A stretch of DNA of 64,000 bases from Pseudobutyrivibrio sp. (lineage in GTDB: Bacteria; Bacillota; Clostridia; Lachnospirales; Lachnospiraceae), in contig NZ_SVEV01000010.1 of the NCBI RefSeq assembly GCF_015057185.1, forward strand, positions 1-64,000. Direction: 5' to 3'. This document shows, piece by piece, positions 1 to 11,091 of this stretch; within the stretch, counting starts at the first letter, position 1; each line of letters opens with the position of its first letter. Both the position numbers and the translations under genes were made by a program. Below the pieces are notes generated by a model, which was given only the letters and a program-made list of their open reading frames with translations, made no database searches and had not been told where the DNA came from.

Positions 1-55
1 TGTATATAGGATCTGCCAAAACGTCTCTCTTTTGAGTATGTCCTTTTCTTGGCAC
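1..55 (-). CDS. rpsG: 30S ribosomal protein S7, N-terminal fragment
   Basis: Only the first 18 codons lie in the window; the gene continues past the left edge. The reading begins with GTG and gives a start like MPRKGHTQKRDVLADPIY, which is the conserved N-terminus of bacterial S7, a primary 16S rRNA binding protein of the 30S head. An AAGGAGGG ribosome binding site at 63-71 fixes the GTG start. It follows rpsL in the same direction, as in the str operon (rpsL-rpsG-fusA-tuf). The 155-bp gap to rpsL shows no terminator, so co-transcription is likely. Confidence 0.9.
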   Translation of the reverse strand, partial: MPRKGHTQKRDVLADPIY

Positions 56-210
56 GATACTTCCCTCCTTAACTAAATTTGTTAGATCAACGGTACTCAC
101 ATTTAAATACTATGTGTCCATGCGCTATTATTTCTATAGAGAAAAAATAACAACATTAACCAAAGTGAATGTGAATTACAATTAATTACTGGACGCTAGA
201 ATAATCTATC

Positions 211-630
211 TTATTTTGCATCCTTAGGTCTCTTAGCGCCGTACTTTGAACGTCCCTGCTTGCGGTTAGCAACGCCGGCTGTATCAAGTGTACCTCTGAT
301 TACGTGATAACGTGTACCTGGTAAATCCTTAACACGACCACCACGAATCAAAACAACGCTATGCTCCTGAAGATTGTGACCTTCGCCTGGAATGTATGAT
401 GTTACTTCGATTCCGTTTGAAAGACGAACTCTGGCAATCTTACGAAGAGCTGAGTTAGGCTTCTTAGGTGTAGCTGTCTTAACAGCTGTACATACACCAC
501 GCTTCTGTGGAGAAGAAGTGTTTGTAGGCTTCTTCTTAAGAGAGTTATAACCTCTCTGAAGTGCTGGTGCTGTAGACTTCTTTTCAGATGTCTGACGACC
601 TTTTCTAACTAGCTGGTTGAATGTTGGCAT
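211..630 (-). CDS. rpsL: 30S ribosomal protein S12
   Basis: This is a 139-residue protein of normal S12 length. S12 sits at the decoding centre and the 30S/50S interface and is the classic streptomycin target. The conserved stretches [18 protein letters not shown] and [24 protein letters not shown] are present, with Lys at the usual resistance-determining positions, so no resistance change is visible. AGGAGGT precedes the ATG. It is the first gene of the str operon here, driven by a strong promoter at 702-730 just downstream of the rpoC terminator. Confidence 0.98.
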   Translation of the reverse strand: MPTFNQLVRKGRQTSEKKSTAPALQRGYNSLKKKPTNTSSPQKRGVCTAVKTATPKKPNSALRKIARVRLSNGIEVTSYIPGEGHNLQEHSVVLIRGGRVKDLPGTRYHVIRGTLDTAGVANRKQGRSKYGAKRPKDAK

Positions 631-701
631 TCTTTTTTACCTCCTAATTTATTCTTACCCATGGAAATAGGCATAGTTATCCTATTTGCGCATGCTAGAA
701 C

Positions 702-730
702 ATTATATTTCCTGAAAATCATTCTGTCAA
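702..730 (-). promoter_or_regulatory. Strong SigA-type promoter of rpsL-rpsG
   Basis: TTGACA (730-725) and TATAAT (707-702) are separated by exactly 17 bp. This is a consensus vegetative promoter placed right after the rpoC terminator and 72 bp before rpsL. The leader contains a small hairpin (AAATAGG/CCTATTT, about 664-686) that could be regulatory. Confidence 0.9.
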
Positions 731-743
731 CCCTTAAAATGTG

Positions 744-776
744 AAAAAACTAGGGATAGATTTCTCTATCCCTAGT
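744..776 (-). terminator. Rho-independent terminator after rpoC
   Basis: A perfect 12-bp stem (ACTAGGGATAGA with its complement, tetraloop GAAA on the transcribed strand) is followed by a run of six T. It ends the rpoBC transcript just before the rpsL promoter. Confidence 0.93.
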
Positions 777-792
777 CTATATTTAACATTTA

Positions 793-3700
793 TTAGCCTT
801 CGATATCTACTAATTCCTCAGTAGTCTCACCATCAAGGTTAAACTCCTCTGCTTCGTTTGCGTTAGCAATTTCAGCATCAGTTGAAAGTGGAATATTTGA
901 ATATCTCTTCATACCAGTACCAGCTGGGATCAAGCGACCGATGATAACGTTCTCTTTAAGGCCGTTAAGTGGGTCAACCTTACCCTTGATAGCTGCGTCT
1001 GTAAGTACCTTTGTTGTCTCCTGGAATGATGCAGCTGAAAGGAATGAGTTTGTAGCAAGTGCTGCCTTTGTGATACCAAGGAGTTCCTGTGTACCAGTTG
1101 CAACCTGCTTGCCCTCTGCTTCCATCTGCTCATTTGCTTCTTCGAAATCAAGCCAATCAACAAGTGAACCAGGCATAAATCCTGTATCACCAGCATCATC
1201 AATTCTGATTCTCTTAAGCATCTGACGGCAAAGAACTTCGATATGCTTATCGTTGATATCAACACCCTGAAGTCTATATACACGCTGTACTTCACGGATG
1301 AGGTAATCCTGAACAGCTGCCTTACCCTTAATTGTAAGGATATCATGTGGGTTTACAGAACCTTCTGTAAGCTCATCACCAGCCTCAAGTTCCTGTCCTG
1401 AAAGTACTTTGATACGTGAGCCATAAGGGATGAGGTACTTCTCTACATCACCTGTCTCAGAGTTTGTAACAACAACTTCTCTCTTCTTTGTCTTTGAATC
1501 TTCTTCAATAGAAACTGTTCCAGGGATTTCTGTAATAATTGCAAGTCCCTTAGGCTTTCTAGCCTCGAAAAGCTCCTCGACACGAGGAAGACCCTGAGTA
1601 ATATCGTTACCAGCAACACCACCAGTATGGAAAGTTCTCATAGTAAGCTGTGTACCTGGCTCACCGATTGACTGAGCAGCGATGATACCAATTGCTTCAC
1701 CGACCTGAACAGCACGACCTGATGCCATGTTAGCACCGTAGCACTTAGCACAAACACCAACGTGTGAACGGCAGTTAAGTACGTTTCTAATCTTAACTTT
1801 CTTGATTGGGTTGCCATTATCATCAACACCGCGCTCAACGATTGCAGCTGCACGCTTTGGTGTAATCATATGGTTAGCCTTAACAATCATCTCGCCATTA
1901 GCATCGTAGATTGAGTAGCATGAGAATCTACCTGTGATACGATCCTTAAGTGACTCGATTTCCTCACGACCATCCATGAATGCGTATACCCACATACCTG
2001 GAATCTCGCGACCTGTACCAGCAACACAGTCAGACTCACGAATAATAAGCTCCTGAGCAACGTCAACCATTCGACGTGTCAAGTATCCTGAATCGGCTGT
2101 ACGAAGAGCTGTATCGGAAAGACCCTTACGAGCACCATGAGCTGACATGAAGTACTCAAGTACATCAAGACCCTCACGGAAGTTTGACTTGATAGGAAGC
2201 TCGATTGTACGACCTGTTGTATCAGCCATCAAACCACGCATACCTGCAAGCTGTTTAATCTGCTTATCAGAACCACGGGCACCTGAATCAGCCATCATGA
2301 AGATGTTGTTGTATTTATCAAGACCAGAAAGAAGTGCGCTTGTAAGCTCATCATCAGTCTTCTTCCATGTCTCAACAACTTCACGGTAACGTTCTTCTTC
2401 TGTAGTAATACCACGCTTATACTTACGTGTGATTAAATCTACAGTCTCTTCTGCCTTTGCAATAAGCTCTGGCTTCTGAGGTGGAACAGTCATATCTGAA
2501 ATTGAAACTGTCATAGCTGCTATTGTTGAGTAGTGGTAACCCATTGCCTTGATATCATCAAGAACTTCAGCAGTCTTTGTAGCTCCATGTGTGTTAATTA
2601 CTTTTTCAAGAATCTGCTTTAACTGCTTCTTACCTACATGGAAGTCAATTTCTGGAACAAGCTCATTCTCTGGATTTGTACGATCTACGTAACCAAGATC
2701 CTGAGGAATGATTTCGTTGAAAATAAGTCTACCAAGTGTAGATGAAACAATACCTGTCTTAACAGTGCCATCTGCCATCTTCTTTGACACACGAACTTTA
2801 ATTCTAGCATGCATTGTAAGAGCTTTATTCTCATATGCAAGAATTGCTTCGTTAAGGTTCTTGAATGCCTTACCTTCGCCAAGCTCTTCTCTGCTGTCGC
2901 CTACTGTAGTACCACGCTCCTGTGTGAGGTAGTAAATACCAAGTACCATATCCTGTGAAGGAACGGCAACAGGACCACCATCAGAAGGCTTTAAGAGGTT
3001 GTTAGGAGAGAGAAGCATGAATCTACACTCTGCCTGTGCCTCTTGTGTAAGTGGAAGGTGAACAGCCATCTGATCACCATCGAAATCGGCGTTGAACGCT
3101 GTACATACAAGTGGATGAAGCTTAATAGCTCTACCCTCTACAAGAATTGGCTCGAAAGCCTGAATTCCAAGTCTATGAAGTGTAGGAGCACGGTTAAGCA
3201 TAACTGGATGCTCTTTAATGACATCTTCAAGAATGTCCCAAACCTGTGGCTCGAACTTCTCAACCATCTTTTTAGCGTATTTAATGTTGTGAGCCATACC
3301 ATTGCCAACAAGCTCCTTCATAACGAAAGGCTTGAAAAGCTCAAGTGCCATCTCCTTTGGAAGACCACACTGGTAAATCTTAAGCTCTGGTCCAACTACG
3401 ATAACTGAACGTCCTGAGTAGTCAACACGCTTACCAAGAAGGTTCTGTCTGAATCGTCCTGACTTACCCTTAAGCATGTCTGAAAGTGACTTAAGAGGTC
3501 TGTTACCAGGACCTGTAACTGGACGACCACGTCTACCGTTATCGATAAGAGCATCAACAGCTTCCTGAAGCATACGCTTTTCGTTACGTACGATAATATC
3601 AGGAGCACCGAGCTCTAATAATCTACGAAGACGGTTATTTCTATTGATAATACGACGGTATAAATCGTTAAGATCTGATGTAGCAAAACGACCACCATCG

Positions 3701-4452
3701 AGCTGTACCATAGGACGAAGATCTGGTGGAATAACAGGGATAACTGTCATAATCATCCATTCAGGTCTGTTTCCTGACTCGCGGAATGCCTCAACAACCT
3801 CAAGTCTCTTAATGATACGTGAACGCTTCTGTCCTGTAGCGTTATCTAATTCAATCTGAAGCTTTGTAGCTTCTTCGTCAAGGTCGATTTCCTTGAGAAG
3901 CTCCTGGATTGCTTCAGCACCCATTCCTACTCTAAACTCATTACCATACTGCTCTCTAGCTTCCTGGTACTCAGCCTCAGTAAGAACCTGCTTGTACATA
4001 AGTCCGGTCTCACCTGCATCAAGTACGATGTATGATGCAAAGTAGAGAACCTTCTCTAATGTCTTTGGTGAAAGATCAAGAATAAGTCCCATACGTGAAG
4101 GAATACCCTTGAAATACCAAATATGTGAAACTGGTGCTGCAAGCTCAATGTGTCCCATACGCTCACGACGTACAGATGCCTTTGTAATCTCAACACCACA
4201 ACGGTCACACACTACACCCTTATAACGAATCTTTTTGTACTTTCCGCAGTGACATTCCCAGTCCTTGCTAGGTCCAAAAATCTTTTCGCAGAAAAGACCA
4301 TCCTTTTCAGGCTTCAGTGTACGGTAATTAATTGTCTCTGGCTTTTTAACCTCGCCGCGAGACCACTGTCTGATCTTCTCAGGTGATGCCAATCCAATCT
4401 GTATTGCGTCAAATGCTATTGGTTGATATGTCGCTTCTTTATTCTCTGGCAT
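793..4452 (-). CDS. rpoC: DNA-directed RNA polymerase subunit beta-prime
   Basis: At 1219 residues this matches the Firmicutes beta-prime subunit, which carries the catalytic Mg2+ site of RNA polymerase. The N-terminal zinc ribbon is visible (Cys 67, 69, 82 and 85, in ECHCG...CDRCG). The catalytic [15 protein letters not shown] motif lies near the middle, and the second zinc site ([13 protein letters not shown]) and trigger-loop region ([21 protein letters not shown]) follow. A GGAAGGGAG ribosome binding site precedes the ATG, 19 bp after rpoB. The acidic C-terminal tail is typical of this lineage. Confidence 0.99.
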   Translation of the reverse strand: MPENKEATYQPIAFDAIQIGLASPEKIRQWSRGEVKKPETINYRTLKPEKDGLFCEKIFGPSKDWECHCGKYKKIRYKGVVCDRCGVEITKASVRRERMGHIELAAPVSHIWYFKGIPSRMGLILDLSPKTLEKVLYFASYIVLDAGETGLMYKQVLTEAEYQEAREQYGNEFRVGMGAEAIQELLKEIDLDEEATKLQIELDNATGQKRSRIIKRLEVVEAFRESGNRPEWMIMTVIPVIPPDLRPMVQLDGGRFATSDLNDLYRRIINRNNRLRRLLELGAPDIIVRNEKRMLQEAVDALIDNGRRGRPVTGPGNRPLKSLSDMLKGKSGRFRQNLLGKRVDYSGRSVIVVGPELKIYQCGLPKEMALELFKPFVMKELVGNGMAHNIKYAKKMVEKFEPQVWDILEDVIKEHPVMLNRAPTLHRLGIQAFEPILVEGRAIKLHPLVCTAFNADFDGDQMAVHLPLTQEAQAECRFMLLSPNNLLKPSDGGPVAVPSQDMVLGIYYLTQERGTTVGDSREELGEGKAFKNLNEAILAYENKALTMHARIKVRVSKKMADGTVKTGIVSSTLGRLIFNEIIPQDLGYVDRTNPENELVPEIDFHVGKKQLKQILEKVINTHGATKTAEVLDDIKAMGYHYSTIAAMTVSISDMTVPPQKPELIAKAEETVDLITRKYKRGITTEEERYREVVETWKKTDDELTSALLSGLDKYNNIFMMADSGARGSDKQIKQLAGMRGLMADTTGRTIELPIKSNFREGLDVLEYFMSAHGARKGLSDTALRTADSGYLTRRMVDVAQELIIRESDCVAGTGREIPGMWVYAFMDGREEIESLKDRITGRFSCYSIYDANGEMIVKANHMITPKRAAAIVERGVDDNGNPIKKVKIRNVLNCRSHVGVCAKCYGANMASGRAVQVGEAIGIIAAQSIGEPGTQLTMRTFHTGGVAGNDITQGLPRVEELFEARKPKGLAIITEIPGTVSIEEDSKTKKREVVVTNSETGDVEKYLIPYGSRIKVLSGQELEAGDELTEGSVNPHDILTIKGKAAVQDYLIREVQRVYRLQGVDINDKHIEVLCRQMLKRIRIDDAGDTGFMPGSLVDWLDFEEANEQMEAEGKQVATGTQELLGITKAALATNSFLSAASFQETTKVLTDAAIKGKVDPLNGLKENVIIGRLIPAGTGMKRYSNIPLSTDAEIANANEAEEFNLDGETTEELVDIEG

Positions 4453-4471
4453 TTTCTAGCTCCCTTCCTAA

Positions 4472-7400
4472 TTAATCCTCATCAAAATCTTCTGCTGAAT
4501 CCTCGAAATCATCATCTTCGAAATCTTCATCCTCATCATCTACAAGTTCGCCCTCTGTATCAAATTTCTTTGTAGAGAAGCCAGCCTGTGCAAATGAATT
4601 GTCATCTTCGAATGCGAAGTTTCTGTCGCTTCCAGCAATAATTGCGTTGAGGTCAGTATTTCCATATTCACTTGTCTCCATGAGTTCAACCTCTTCACGG
4701 TTCTCATCAAGAACACGTACATCAAGACCAAGTGACTGTAATTCTTTAAGTAATACCTTGAATGACTCTGGAATACCTGGCTCAGGGATATTCTCACCCT
4801 TAATAATAGCCTCGTAAGTCTTAACACGTCCGATAACATCATCAGACTTCATTGTAAGGATCTCCTGAAGTGTGTATGAAGCGCCATAAGCCTCAAGAGC
4901 CCAAACTTCCATCTCTCCGAAACGCTGTCCACCGAACTGTGCTTTACCACCAAGTGGCTGCTGTGTAACAAGAGAGTAAGGACCAGTAGAACGAGCGTGA
5001 ATCTTGTCGTCTACTAAGTGATGGAGCTTAAGGTAATGCATGTGTCCGATTGTAACAGGGCCGTCAAATGGCTCACCTGTACGACCATCGCGAAGCTGTA
5101 CCTTACCATCTCTAGAAATAGGAACACCCTTCCAAAGAGCTCTGTGTGCACGGTTAGTAGATAAGTAATCCATAACTTCATCAAGAAGAACGTCTTTGTA
5201 CTTATCGTAGAATGTCTCTTCGCCGTTCTCAGCTTCTTCCTTGTCAAATGGCATATTTACATAGTCATTTGCAAGCTCAAGTGTATCCTGAATATCAATT
5301 TCCTTTGCACCATCAAATACTGGTGTCTCAATATCAAATCCAAGAGCCTTTGCAGCAAGTGAAAGGTGAATCTCAAGGACCTGACCGATGTTCATACGTG
5401 AAGGAACACCAAGTGGGTTAAGTACGATATCAAGTGGACGTCCGTTTGGAAGATATGGCATATCCTCAACTGGAAGTACGCGGGAAACTACACCCTTGTT
5501 ACCATGACGACCAGCCATCTTATCACCTACACCGATTTTTCTCTTCTGAGCGATGTAGATACGTACTGATTTGTTAACACCTGGAGAAAGCTCATCGCCA
5601 TTCTCACGTGTGAATACCTTTGCATCAACAACGATACCGTATGCTCCGTGTGGTACACGAAGTGAAGTATCTCTAACTTCTCTAGCCTTCTCACCGAAGA
5701 TTGCAAGAAGAAGTCTCTCTTCTGGAGTACGCTCAGTCTCGCCCTTTGGTGTAACCTTACCAACAAGGATATCACCTGCACGAACCTCAGCACCGATACG
5801 AATAATACCGCTCTCATCAAGATCCTTAAGTGCATCATCACCTACACCGGCAACATCACGTGTAATCTCTTCTGGTCCGAGCTTTGTATCACGAGCATCT
5901 ACCTCGTACTCTTCAATATGAATAGATGTATAAACATCATCCTGTACTAATCTCTCTGAAAGAAGAACCGCATCCTCGTAGTTGTAACCTTCCCATGTCA
6001 TGAAACCAATAAGTGGATTCTTACCGATGGCAAGCTCACCATTCTTTGTAGAAGGACCATCAGCGATAACCTCGCCAGCCTCTACATGGTCACCCTTGAA
6101 TACGATAGGTCTCTGATTGTAGCAGTTAGACTGGTTTGAACGAGTGAACTTGAATAAGTGATACTCATCTCTTGTTCCGTCCTCATCAGCCTTGATGATA
6201 ATTCTCTTTGTTTCAGACATCTCTACGATACCAGCGCGCTTTGCGACTACGCAAACACCTGAATCGACAGCTGTCTTTGGTTCCATACCTGTACCAACAA
6301 CTGGTGCCTCTGTAGTAAGAAGTGGCACTGCCTGACGCTGCATGTTTGAACCCATGAGGGCACGGTTAGCATCATCGTTCTGAAGGAATGGAATAAGGGC
6401 TGTAGCAACTGAAAATACCATCTTAGGTGATACGTCCATGTAATCGAACATTGTCTTATCGTATTCCTGAGTCTCCTCACGGAAACGACCAGATACGTTC
6501 TTTCTCATGAAATGGCCTTCCTCATCAAGCTTAACGTTAGCCTGAGCTACATGGTAATTATCCTCTTCGTCAGCAGTCATATAAACAACTTCGTCTGTTA
6601 CACGAGGATTCTCTGGATCAGACTTGTCAATACGTCTGTATGGCGCCTCAATGAAACCATACTCATTAATACGAGCATAGCTAGCAAGTGAGTTGATAAG
6701 ACCGATGTTAGGTCCTTCAGGTGTCTCAATAGGGCACATACGTCCATAATGAGAATAGTGTACGTCTCGAACCTCGAAACCTGCACGGTCTCTTGAAAGA
6801 CCACCAGGACCAAGGGCAGAAAGACGTCTCTTATGAGTCAACTCAGAAAGAGGGTTGTTCTGATCCATGAACTGTGACAACTGTGATGAACCAAAGAATT
6901 CTTTGATTGCAGCTGTAACAGGCTTAATGTTAATAAGGTTCTGTGGAGAGATGTCCTCAAGGTCACGAGTAGTCATACGCTCACGTACAACCTTCTCAAG
7001 ACGTGACAAACCAATTCTATACTGGTTCTGTAACAACTCACCAACAGCACGAATACGACGGTTACCAAGGTGATCGATATCATCATCCTTACCAATGCCG
7101 TACTCAAGATGCATATTATAGTTAATAGATGCAAATACATCCTCAACAGTAATGTGCTTTGGAATAAGATCTGCTACAGATCTAGAAATAGCATCTTCGA
7201 TGTCTTCCTTTGTTGTGTTTTCTTCGAGAATTCTCTCGAGAACTGGATAGTAAACGAGCTCTGTAATACCAAGAGCCTTTGCATCACAATCAACAAACTT
7301 TGTGATGTCTACCATCATATTAGAAAGAACCTTTACATTGCGAGTCTCAGTCTGGATGAATACATGAGTAGCAGCTGCATTCTGAATAGCATCAGCCATC

Positions 7401-8371
7401 TCAAGTGTAACTTTATCTCCAGCCTTTGCAATAATCTCACCTGTAGTTGTATCAACAACATCCTCTGCAAGAATGTGTCCTGTGATACGGTTTCTAAGCA
7501 TAAGCTTTTTATTGAATTTGTAACGGCCAACCTTTGCTAGATCATAACGTCTAGGATCAAAGAACATGCCGTGAATAAGTGATTCAGCACTATCCTTTGC
7601 AAGAGGCTCACCTGGACGCAACTTACGATAGAGCTCTAAAAGACCTCCTTCGTAGCTACCCTGTGGGTTCTTCTCTGTGATAGCTGGATCCTTTGCAAAT
7701 GTAGCAAGAATCTTTGGTTCTTCACCAAATACATCTATAATTTCCTGGTTTGTTCCCAAACCAAGTGCACGAATAAGAACTGTAACAGGAACCTTTCTGT
7801 TACGGTCTACACGTACATAGAAAACGTCATTGGAATCTGTTTCATACTCAAGCCATGCACCACGGTTAGGAATAACTGTACATGAATAAAGCTCCTTACC
7901 AATTTTATCATGGCCGATTGCATAATAGATACCTGGCGAACGAACGAGCTGAGAAACGATAACACGCTCTGCTCCATTAATAACGAATGTGCCAGTCTCA
8001 GTCATGAGTGGTAAATCACCCATAAAAATTTCGTGCTCCTGCATATCGCCGGACTCCTTGTTTACAAGGCGCACTTTAACCTTTAAAGGTGCTGCGTATG
8101 TTGCATCACGCTCTTTACACTGTGGGATTGTATATTTAACCTCATCCTTGCACAATGTAAAGCCAACGAAATGTAACTCAAGCTGATTTCCTCGATCCTG
8201 GATAGGTGAGATATCTGCAAACGCTTCTTTTAATCCGTCCTTAACGAACCAGTCGTAACTGTTCTTCTGGACCTCGATTAAATTAGGCATCTCAAGTACC
8301 TCTTTTTGTCTCGAGTAACTCATACGCAAGTTCTTTCCAGCTTTCACTGGACGTATTCTGTTTTTCTCCAT
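4472..8371 (-). CDS. rpoB: DNA-directed RNA polymerase subunit beta
   Basis: This 1299-residue protein is the beta subunit. The rifampicin region ([26 protein letters not shown]) has wild-type residues throughout. The lineage's very acidic C-terminus is present. I place the start at the ATG at 8371 (MEKNRIRPV) because GAGGTGG sits 5-12 bases upstream; the in-frame ATG 18 bases earlier overlaps that site. The 240-bp gap to rplL holds the rplL terminator (8560-8591). Beyond it lie a possible weak promoter (TTGACT, 18-bp spacer, TAGAAT at 8497-8492) and a stem-loop near 8453-8500, so rpoBC may have its own transcription start. Confidence 0.98.
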   Translation of the reverse strand: MEKNRIRPVKAGKNLRMSYSRQKEVLEMPNLIEVQKNSYDWFVKDGLKEAFADISPIQDRGNQLELHFVGFTLCKDEVKYTIPQCKERDATYAAPLKVKVRLVNKESGDMQEHEIFMGDLPLMTETGTFVINGAERVIVSQLVRSPGIYYAIGHDKIGKELYSCTVIPNRGAWLEYETDSNDVFYVRVDRNRKVPVTVLIRALGLGTNQEIIDVFGEEPKILATFAKDPAITEKNPQGSYEGGLLELYRKLRPGEPLAKDSAESLIHGMFFDPRRYDLAKVGRYKFNKKLMLRNRITGHILAEDVVDTTTGEIIAKAGDKVTLEMADAIQNAAATHVFIQTETRNVKVLSNMMVDITKFVDCDAKALGITELVYYPVLERILEENTTKEDIEDAISRSVADLIPKHITVEDVFASINYNMHLEYGIGKDDDIDHLGNRRIRAVGELLQNQYRIGLSRLEKVVRERMTTRDLEDISPQNLINIKPVTAAIKEFFGSSQLSQFMDQNNPLSELTHKRRLSALGPGGLSRDRAGFEVRDVHYSHYGRMCPIETPEGPNIGLINSLASYARINEYGFIEAPYRRIDKSDPENPRVTDEVVYMTADEEDNYHVAQANVKLDEEGHFMRKNVSGRFREETQEYDKTMFDYMDVSPKMVFSVATALIPFLQNDDANRALMGSNMQRQAVPLLTTEAPVVGTGMEPKTAVDSGVCVVAKRAGIVEMSETKRIIIKADEDGTRDEYHLFKFTRSNQSNCYNQRPIVFKGDHVEAGEVIADGPSTKNGELAIGKNPLIGFMTWEGYNYEDAVLLSERLVQDDVYTSIHIEEYEVDARDTKLGPEEITRDVAGVGDDALKDLDESGIIRIGAEVRAGDILVGKVTPKGETERTPEERLLLAIFGEKAREVRDTSLRVPHGAYGIVVDAKVFTRENGDELSPGVNKSVRIYIAQKRKIGVGDKMAGRHGNKGVVSRVLPVEDMPYLPNGRPLDIVLNPLGVPSRMNIGQVLEIHLSLAAKALGFDIETPVFDGAKEIDIQDTLELANDYVNMPFDKEEAENGEETFYDKYKDVLLDEVMDYLSTNRAHRALWKGVPISRDGKVQLRDGRTGEPFDGPVTIGHMHYLKLHHLVDDKIHARSTGPYSLVTQQPLGGKAQFGGQRFGEMEVWALEAYGASYTLQEILTMKSDDVIGRVKTYEAIIKGENIPEPGIPESFKVLLKELQSLGLDVRVLDENREEVELMETSEYGNTDLNAIIAGSDRNFAFEDDNSFAQAGFSTKKFDTEGELVDDEDEDFEDDDFEDSAEDFDED

Positions 8372-8559
8372 TGACGTTCCACCTCTCATTTTATTTTAAA
8401 TTTTGGATATATCTTACATAAAAATGCCTGCTAAAAACGCCCATAAAAATAAGCATAGCAATGCACATTGCACCATAATAGTGCAAACTACATTCTATGC
8501 CAAATGCAATAGTAAAGTCAAGTATTAATTTAAATTAATTTCAAAAATTTATTATATAG

Positions 8560-8591
8560 AAAAATTGGCAGGTTCGCAATGAACCTGCCAA
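8560..8591 (-). terminator. Terminator between rplL and rpoB
   Basis: An 11-bp perfect stem (TTGGCAGGTTC and its complement, 5-nt loop) is followed by five T on the minus strand. In many bacteria the rplL-rpoB gap holds a partial terminator that lowers RNA polymerase subunit output relative to L7/L12. This one looks strong by eye. Confidence 0.88.
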
Positions 8592-8611
8592 TAAAAATTC
8601 GTAAGCAATGA

Positions 8612-8986
8612 TTACTTTAATGTAACCTTTGCGCCGATCTCCTCAAGCTGAGCCTTGATTGACTCTGCTGTAGCCTTGTCAGCTGCTTCCTTGATTACCT
8701 TTGGAGCGCCATCAACGAGTTCCTTAGCTTCCTTAAGTCCAAGACCAGTAGCCTCACGAACAACCTTGATAACCTTAACCTTCTCAGAACCTACTTCTGT
8801 AAGCTCTACGTCGAACTCATCCTTCTCCTCAGCTGCTGCTGCATCGCCAGCTGCTGCTGCAACTACAACGCCTGCTGCTGCAGAAACGCCGAACTCTTCC
8901 TCACATGCCTTTACAAGGTCATTTAACTCTAATACGCTAAGCTCTTTGATAGCTGCGATAAACTCTTCTGTTGTCATCTTTGCCAT
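8612..8986 (-). CDS. rplL: 50S ribosomal protein L7/L12
   Basis: A 124-residue L7/L12 stalk protein that recruits translation factors. It has an N-terminal dimerisation domain, an Ala/Gly-rich hinge (about residues 38-55) and the C-terminal factor-binding domain with the conserved [25 protein letters not shown] segment. GGAGGAAAATAATC precedes the ATG. It is co-transcribed with rplJ and followed by a strong terminator, which fits the need for several L7/L12 copies per ribosome. Confidence 0.98.
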   Translation of the reverse strand: MAKMTTEEFIAAIKELSVLELNDLVKACEEEFGVSAAAGVVVAAAAGDAAAAEEKDEFDVELTEVGSEKVKVIKVVREATGLGLKEAKELVDGAPKVIKEAADKATAESIKAQLEEIGAKVTLK

Positions 8987-9042
8987 GATTATTTTCCTCC
9001 ATTAAAAAATATAAAATCAATTTAAAATAATTCGAGTATTTA

Positions 9043-9576
9043 TTACTCTGCAGGAGCCTCAGCTGGCTCTTCTGCTGGTGCCTCTGCTGATGCACCACCC
9101 TGCTCTGCGATCTGGTTGAGAACGCGAGCGAAGTTTGTGATTGGTGACTGTAAGCTTCCAAGTAACTTTGAAAGAAGTTCCTCTCTGCTTGGTACTGCTG
9201 CAACTGCCTGCATACCCTTTGCATCATAGAATGTACCTTCTACAACGCCAGCCTTAATCTCAAGGTTAGATGCTGTCTTAGCAAACTTAGCAAGAATTCT
9301 TGCTGGTGCTGTAGCATCATCCTTAGAAACAGCGATTGCACTAGGTCCCTCAAGAACATCATCGAGAGATGCAAAATCTGTTCCTTCGAAAGCACGCTTC
9401 ATAAGAGTGTTCTTATATACCTTGTAAGTAACACCAGCTTCACGAAGCTGCTTACGTAACTGTGTGTCTTCTGCAACTGTAAGTCCACGAGCGTCAACTA
9501 CTACAACTGATGCTGCATCTTTTACCTGAGCTGAAATCTCGTCAACGATAGGCTGCTTTAATTCAACTTTTGCCAC
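9043..9576 (-). CDS. rplJ: 50S ribosomal protein L10
   Basis: L10 anchors the L7/L12 stalk. I choose the GTG at 9576 (MAKVELKQPIVDEISAQVKDA), giving 177 residues, because TAAGGAGGA lies just upstream and L10 is normally about this long. A longer in-frame opening to 9723 exists, but it reads through the structured L10 leader and is not coding. The C-terminal helix and Ala/Glu-rich tail (AEAPAEEPAEAPAE) are the L12-binding and linker region. Confidence 0.96.
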   Translation of the reverse strand: MAKVELKQPIVDEISAQVKDAASVVVVDARGLTVAEDTQLRKQLREAGVTYKVYKNTLMKRAFEGTDFASLDDVLEGPSAIAVSKDDATAPARILAKFAKTASNLEIKAGVVEGTFYDAKGMQAVAAVPSREELLSKLLGSLQSPITNFARVLNQIAEQGGASAEAPAEEPAEAPAE

Positions 9577-9625
9577 GAATTTTTCCTCCTTATAATTTTT
9601 AGTGTTGCTTATATGAGGATAAAGT

Positions 9626-9744
9626 AAAAAACCTCTATGCCATAAAGACATAGAGGTGATTAATCGATAAATACTTAATCGTCCTCGGCTGGTAGAGAAT
9701 AATCTCTTTACGGCTAACGCCACCTGCTGTCTTCGGCAACAACT
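9626..9744 (-). promoter_or_regulatory. L10 leader with terminator (autoregulatory mRNA leader)
   Basis: Between the rplJL promoter and rplJ, the minus strand carries the pattern of the Firmicutes L10 leader: GCCGAAGACAGCAGGTG near the 5' end, a kink-turn-like internal region, then ACCTCTATG...CATAGAGGT (9657-9631) followed by six T (9631-9626). In the known system L10(L12)4 binds the leader and favours the terminator, giving feedback on stalk protein synthesis. Identification rests on sequence resemblance and position; the terminator hairpin is directly visible. Confidence 0.85.
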
Positions 9745-9750
9745 TTGTGC

Positions 9751-9780
9751 ATTATATCATTATGTATATTGGATTGTCAA
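9751..9780 (-). promoter_or_regulatory. Promoter of rplJL
   Basis: TTGACA (9780-9775) and TATAAT (9756-9751) are separated by 18 bp. It starts immediately after the rplA stop codon and would initiate just upstream of the L10 leader, so stalk genes can be expressed separately from rplKA. Confidence 0.88.
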
Positions 9781-9783
9781 CAA

Positions 9784-10479
9784 TTAGTTTGAAACCTTTG
9801 CAACATTAAGCTTAACGCCAGGTCCCATTGTTGGAGCAAGTGAAATGCTCTTGATGTACTGACCCTTTAAGCTTGATGGCTTAGCCTTGTTGATAGCATC
9901 CATAAGAGTCTGGAAGTTGTCCGCTAACTGCTCCTCTGTGAAAGAAGCCTTTCCGATAGGTACATGGATAATGTTTGTCTTATCAAGTCTATACTCAATC
10001 TTACCAGCTTTGATTTCCTCAACAGCCTTTGCAACATCCATAGTAACTGTACCAGCCTTTGGGTTTGGCATAAGTCCTCTAGGTCCAAGTACACGACCAA
10101 GACGACCAACAACACCCATCATATCTGGAGTAGCAACTACAGAATCGAACTCAGACCATCCTTCGTTCTGGATCTTTGGAATGAGCTCCTCGCCGCCAAC
10201 GAAATCAGCGCCTGCAGCCTGTGCCTCGTCAAGCTTAGCACCCTTAGCGAATACTAAAACTCTAACTGACTTACCAGTACCGTGTGGAAGTACAACTGCA
10301 CCACGGATCTGCTGCTCAGCGTGACGACCGTCACAACCAGTTCTGATATGAGCCTCAATTGTCTCATCAAATTTTGCAGTAGCATTCTTCTTAACCTGTG
10401 CGATTGCTTCTGCTGGATCGTATGCAACTGACTTATCGTATGACTGTGCAGCTGCTACGTATTTCTTTCCTCTTTTCAT
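9784..10479 (-). CDS. rplA: 50S ribosomal protein L1
   Basis: A 231-residue L1, the mobile L1-stalk protein near the E site and a translational repressor of its own operon. The [16 protein letters not shown] and [21 protein letters not shown] motifs are present. AGGAGGT precedes the ATG. It follows rplK with an 83-bp gap that contains a recognisable L1 target hairpin (10491-10519) directly before the ribosome binding site. Confidence 0.98.
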   Translation of the reverse strand: MKRGKKYVAAAQSYDKSVAYDPAEAIAQVKKNATAKFDETIEAHIRTGCDGRHAEQQIRGAVVLPHGTGKSVRVLVFAKGAKLDEAQAAGADFVGGEELIPKIQNEGWSEFDSVVATPDMMGVVGRLGRVLGPRGLMPNPKAGTVTMDVAKAVEEIKAGKIEYRLDKTNIIHVPIGKASFTEEQLADNFQTLMDAINKAKPSSLKGQYIKSISLAPTMGPGVKLNVAKVSN

Positions 10480-10490
10480 GTTTACCTCCT

Positions 10491-10519
10491 GTGGTTTATC
10501 GAGCCTTAAGCTCTCCCAC
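10491..10519 (-). promoter_or_regulatory. L1-binding operator in rplK-rplA intergenic mRNA
   Basis: Transcribed strand: GTGGGAGAGC, a short loop, GGCTCGATAAACCAC. The outer GTGG/CCAC and inner GAGC/GCTC helices enclose the asymmetric G-rich/GATAA internal loop that mimics the 23S rRNA L1 site. It ends just before the rplA ribosome binding site, where bound L1 would block translation. The match to the L1 mRNA motif is from memory of the family; the structure is seen directly. Confidence 0.8.
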
Positions 10520-10562
10520 TCAATAATTAATAGTAAAGAACGTTGTTTTCGCTAAGCTGTGA

Positions 10563-10988
10563 TTACTCTACAACCTCAACGCCCATTGATCTACATGTTC
10601 CCTCGATCATGCTCATAGCAGCTTCGATTGTTGCTGCATTAAGGTCTGGCATCTTTGTCTCTGCGATTTCCTTAACCTGAGCCTTTGTGATCTTTGCTAC
10701 CTTTGTCTTATTAGGTGTACCAGATGCCTTAGCAATCTTGCATGCCTTCTTAATAAGAACTGGAGCTGGTGGAGTCTTTGTGATGAAGCCAAAGCTTCTA
10801 TCTGCGTATACAGTGATAATTGTAGGAACGATTGTATCTCCCATATCAGCTGTCTTTGCGTTAAACTGTTTTGTAAACTCCACGATATTTACACCGTGCT
10901 GACCAAGTGCTGGACCAACTGGTGGGGCTGGTGTAGCCTTGCCTGCTGGAATCTGCAACTTGATATAGCCTTCGATTTTCTTTGCCAT
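10563..10988 (-). CDS. rplK: 50S ribosomal protein L11
   Basis: A 141-residue L11 of standard length. It binds the GTPase-associated centre of 23S rRNA and is needed for RelA activation and thiopeptide action. The N-terminal proline-rich [22 protein letters not shown] motif and C-terminal rRNA-binding [12 protein letters not shown] region are present. GCAGGAGGAATAGGATA precedes the ATG. The 103-bp gap to nusG holds two hairpins (11019-11088). Confidence 0.98.
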   Translation of the reverse strand: MAKKIEGYIKLQIPAGKATPAPPVGPALGQHGVNIVEFTKQFNAKTADMGDTIVPTIITVYADRSFGFITKTPPAPVLIKKACKIAKASGTPNKTKVAKITKAQVKEIAETKMPDLNAATIEAAMSMIEGTCRSMGVEVVE

Positions 10989-11018
10989 TATCCTATTCCT
11001 CCTGCAAATCTAATTACC

Positions 11019-11088
11019 CGCACGATTGCTTCGCAATAGTGCGTTGTCGGTCAGTGTCATTTTCATTACGGCTCTGCCGTAAAACACT
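11019..11088 (-). repeat. Two stem-loops between nusG and rplK
   Basis: Hairpin one (11019-11043) pairs CGCAC-ATTGC with GCAAT-GTGCG around a short loop, with single mismatches. Hairpin two (11053-11088) nests a perfect TTACGGC/GCCGTAA stem inside AGTGT/ACACT. There is no T-run, so they are not simple terminators. They could be processing or stability elements within the rpmG-to-rplA mRNA, or members of a dispersed palindrome family. Confidence 0.7.
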
Positions 11089-11091
11089 TTC

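Noticed and set aside
7070-7540. Long open frame (156 codons) on the plus strand inside rpoB
   Set aside because: It is antisense to a highly conserved rpoB segment, Cys/Ile/Asn-rich with no family resemblance and no ribosome binding site; a shadow of the codon use of rpoB.
9577-9723. In-frame N-terminal extension of rplJ
   Set aside because: It runs through the L10 leader and its terminator; the GTG at 9576 has the proper ribosome binding site and gives normal L10 length.
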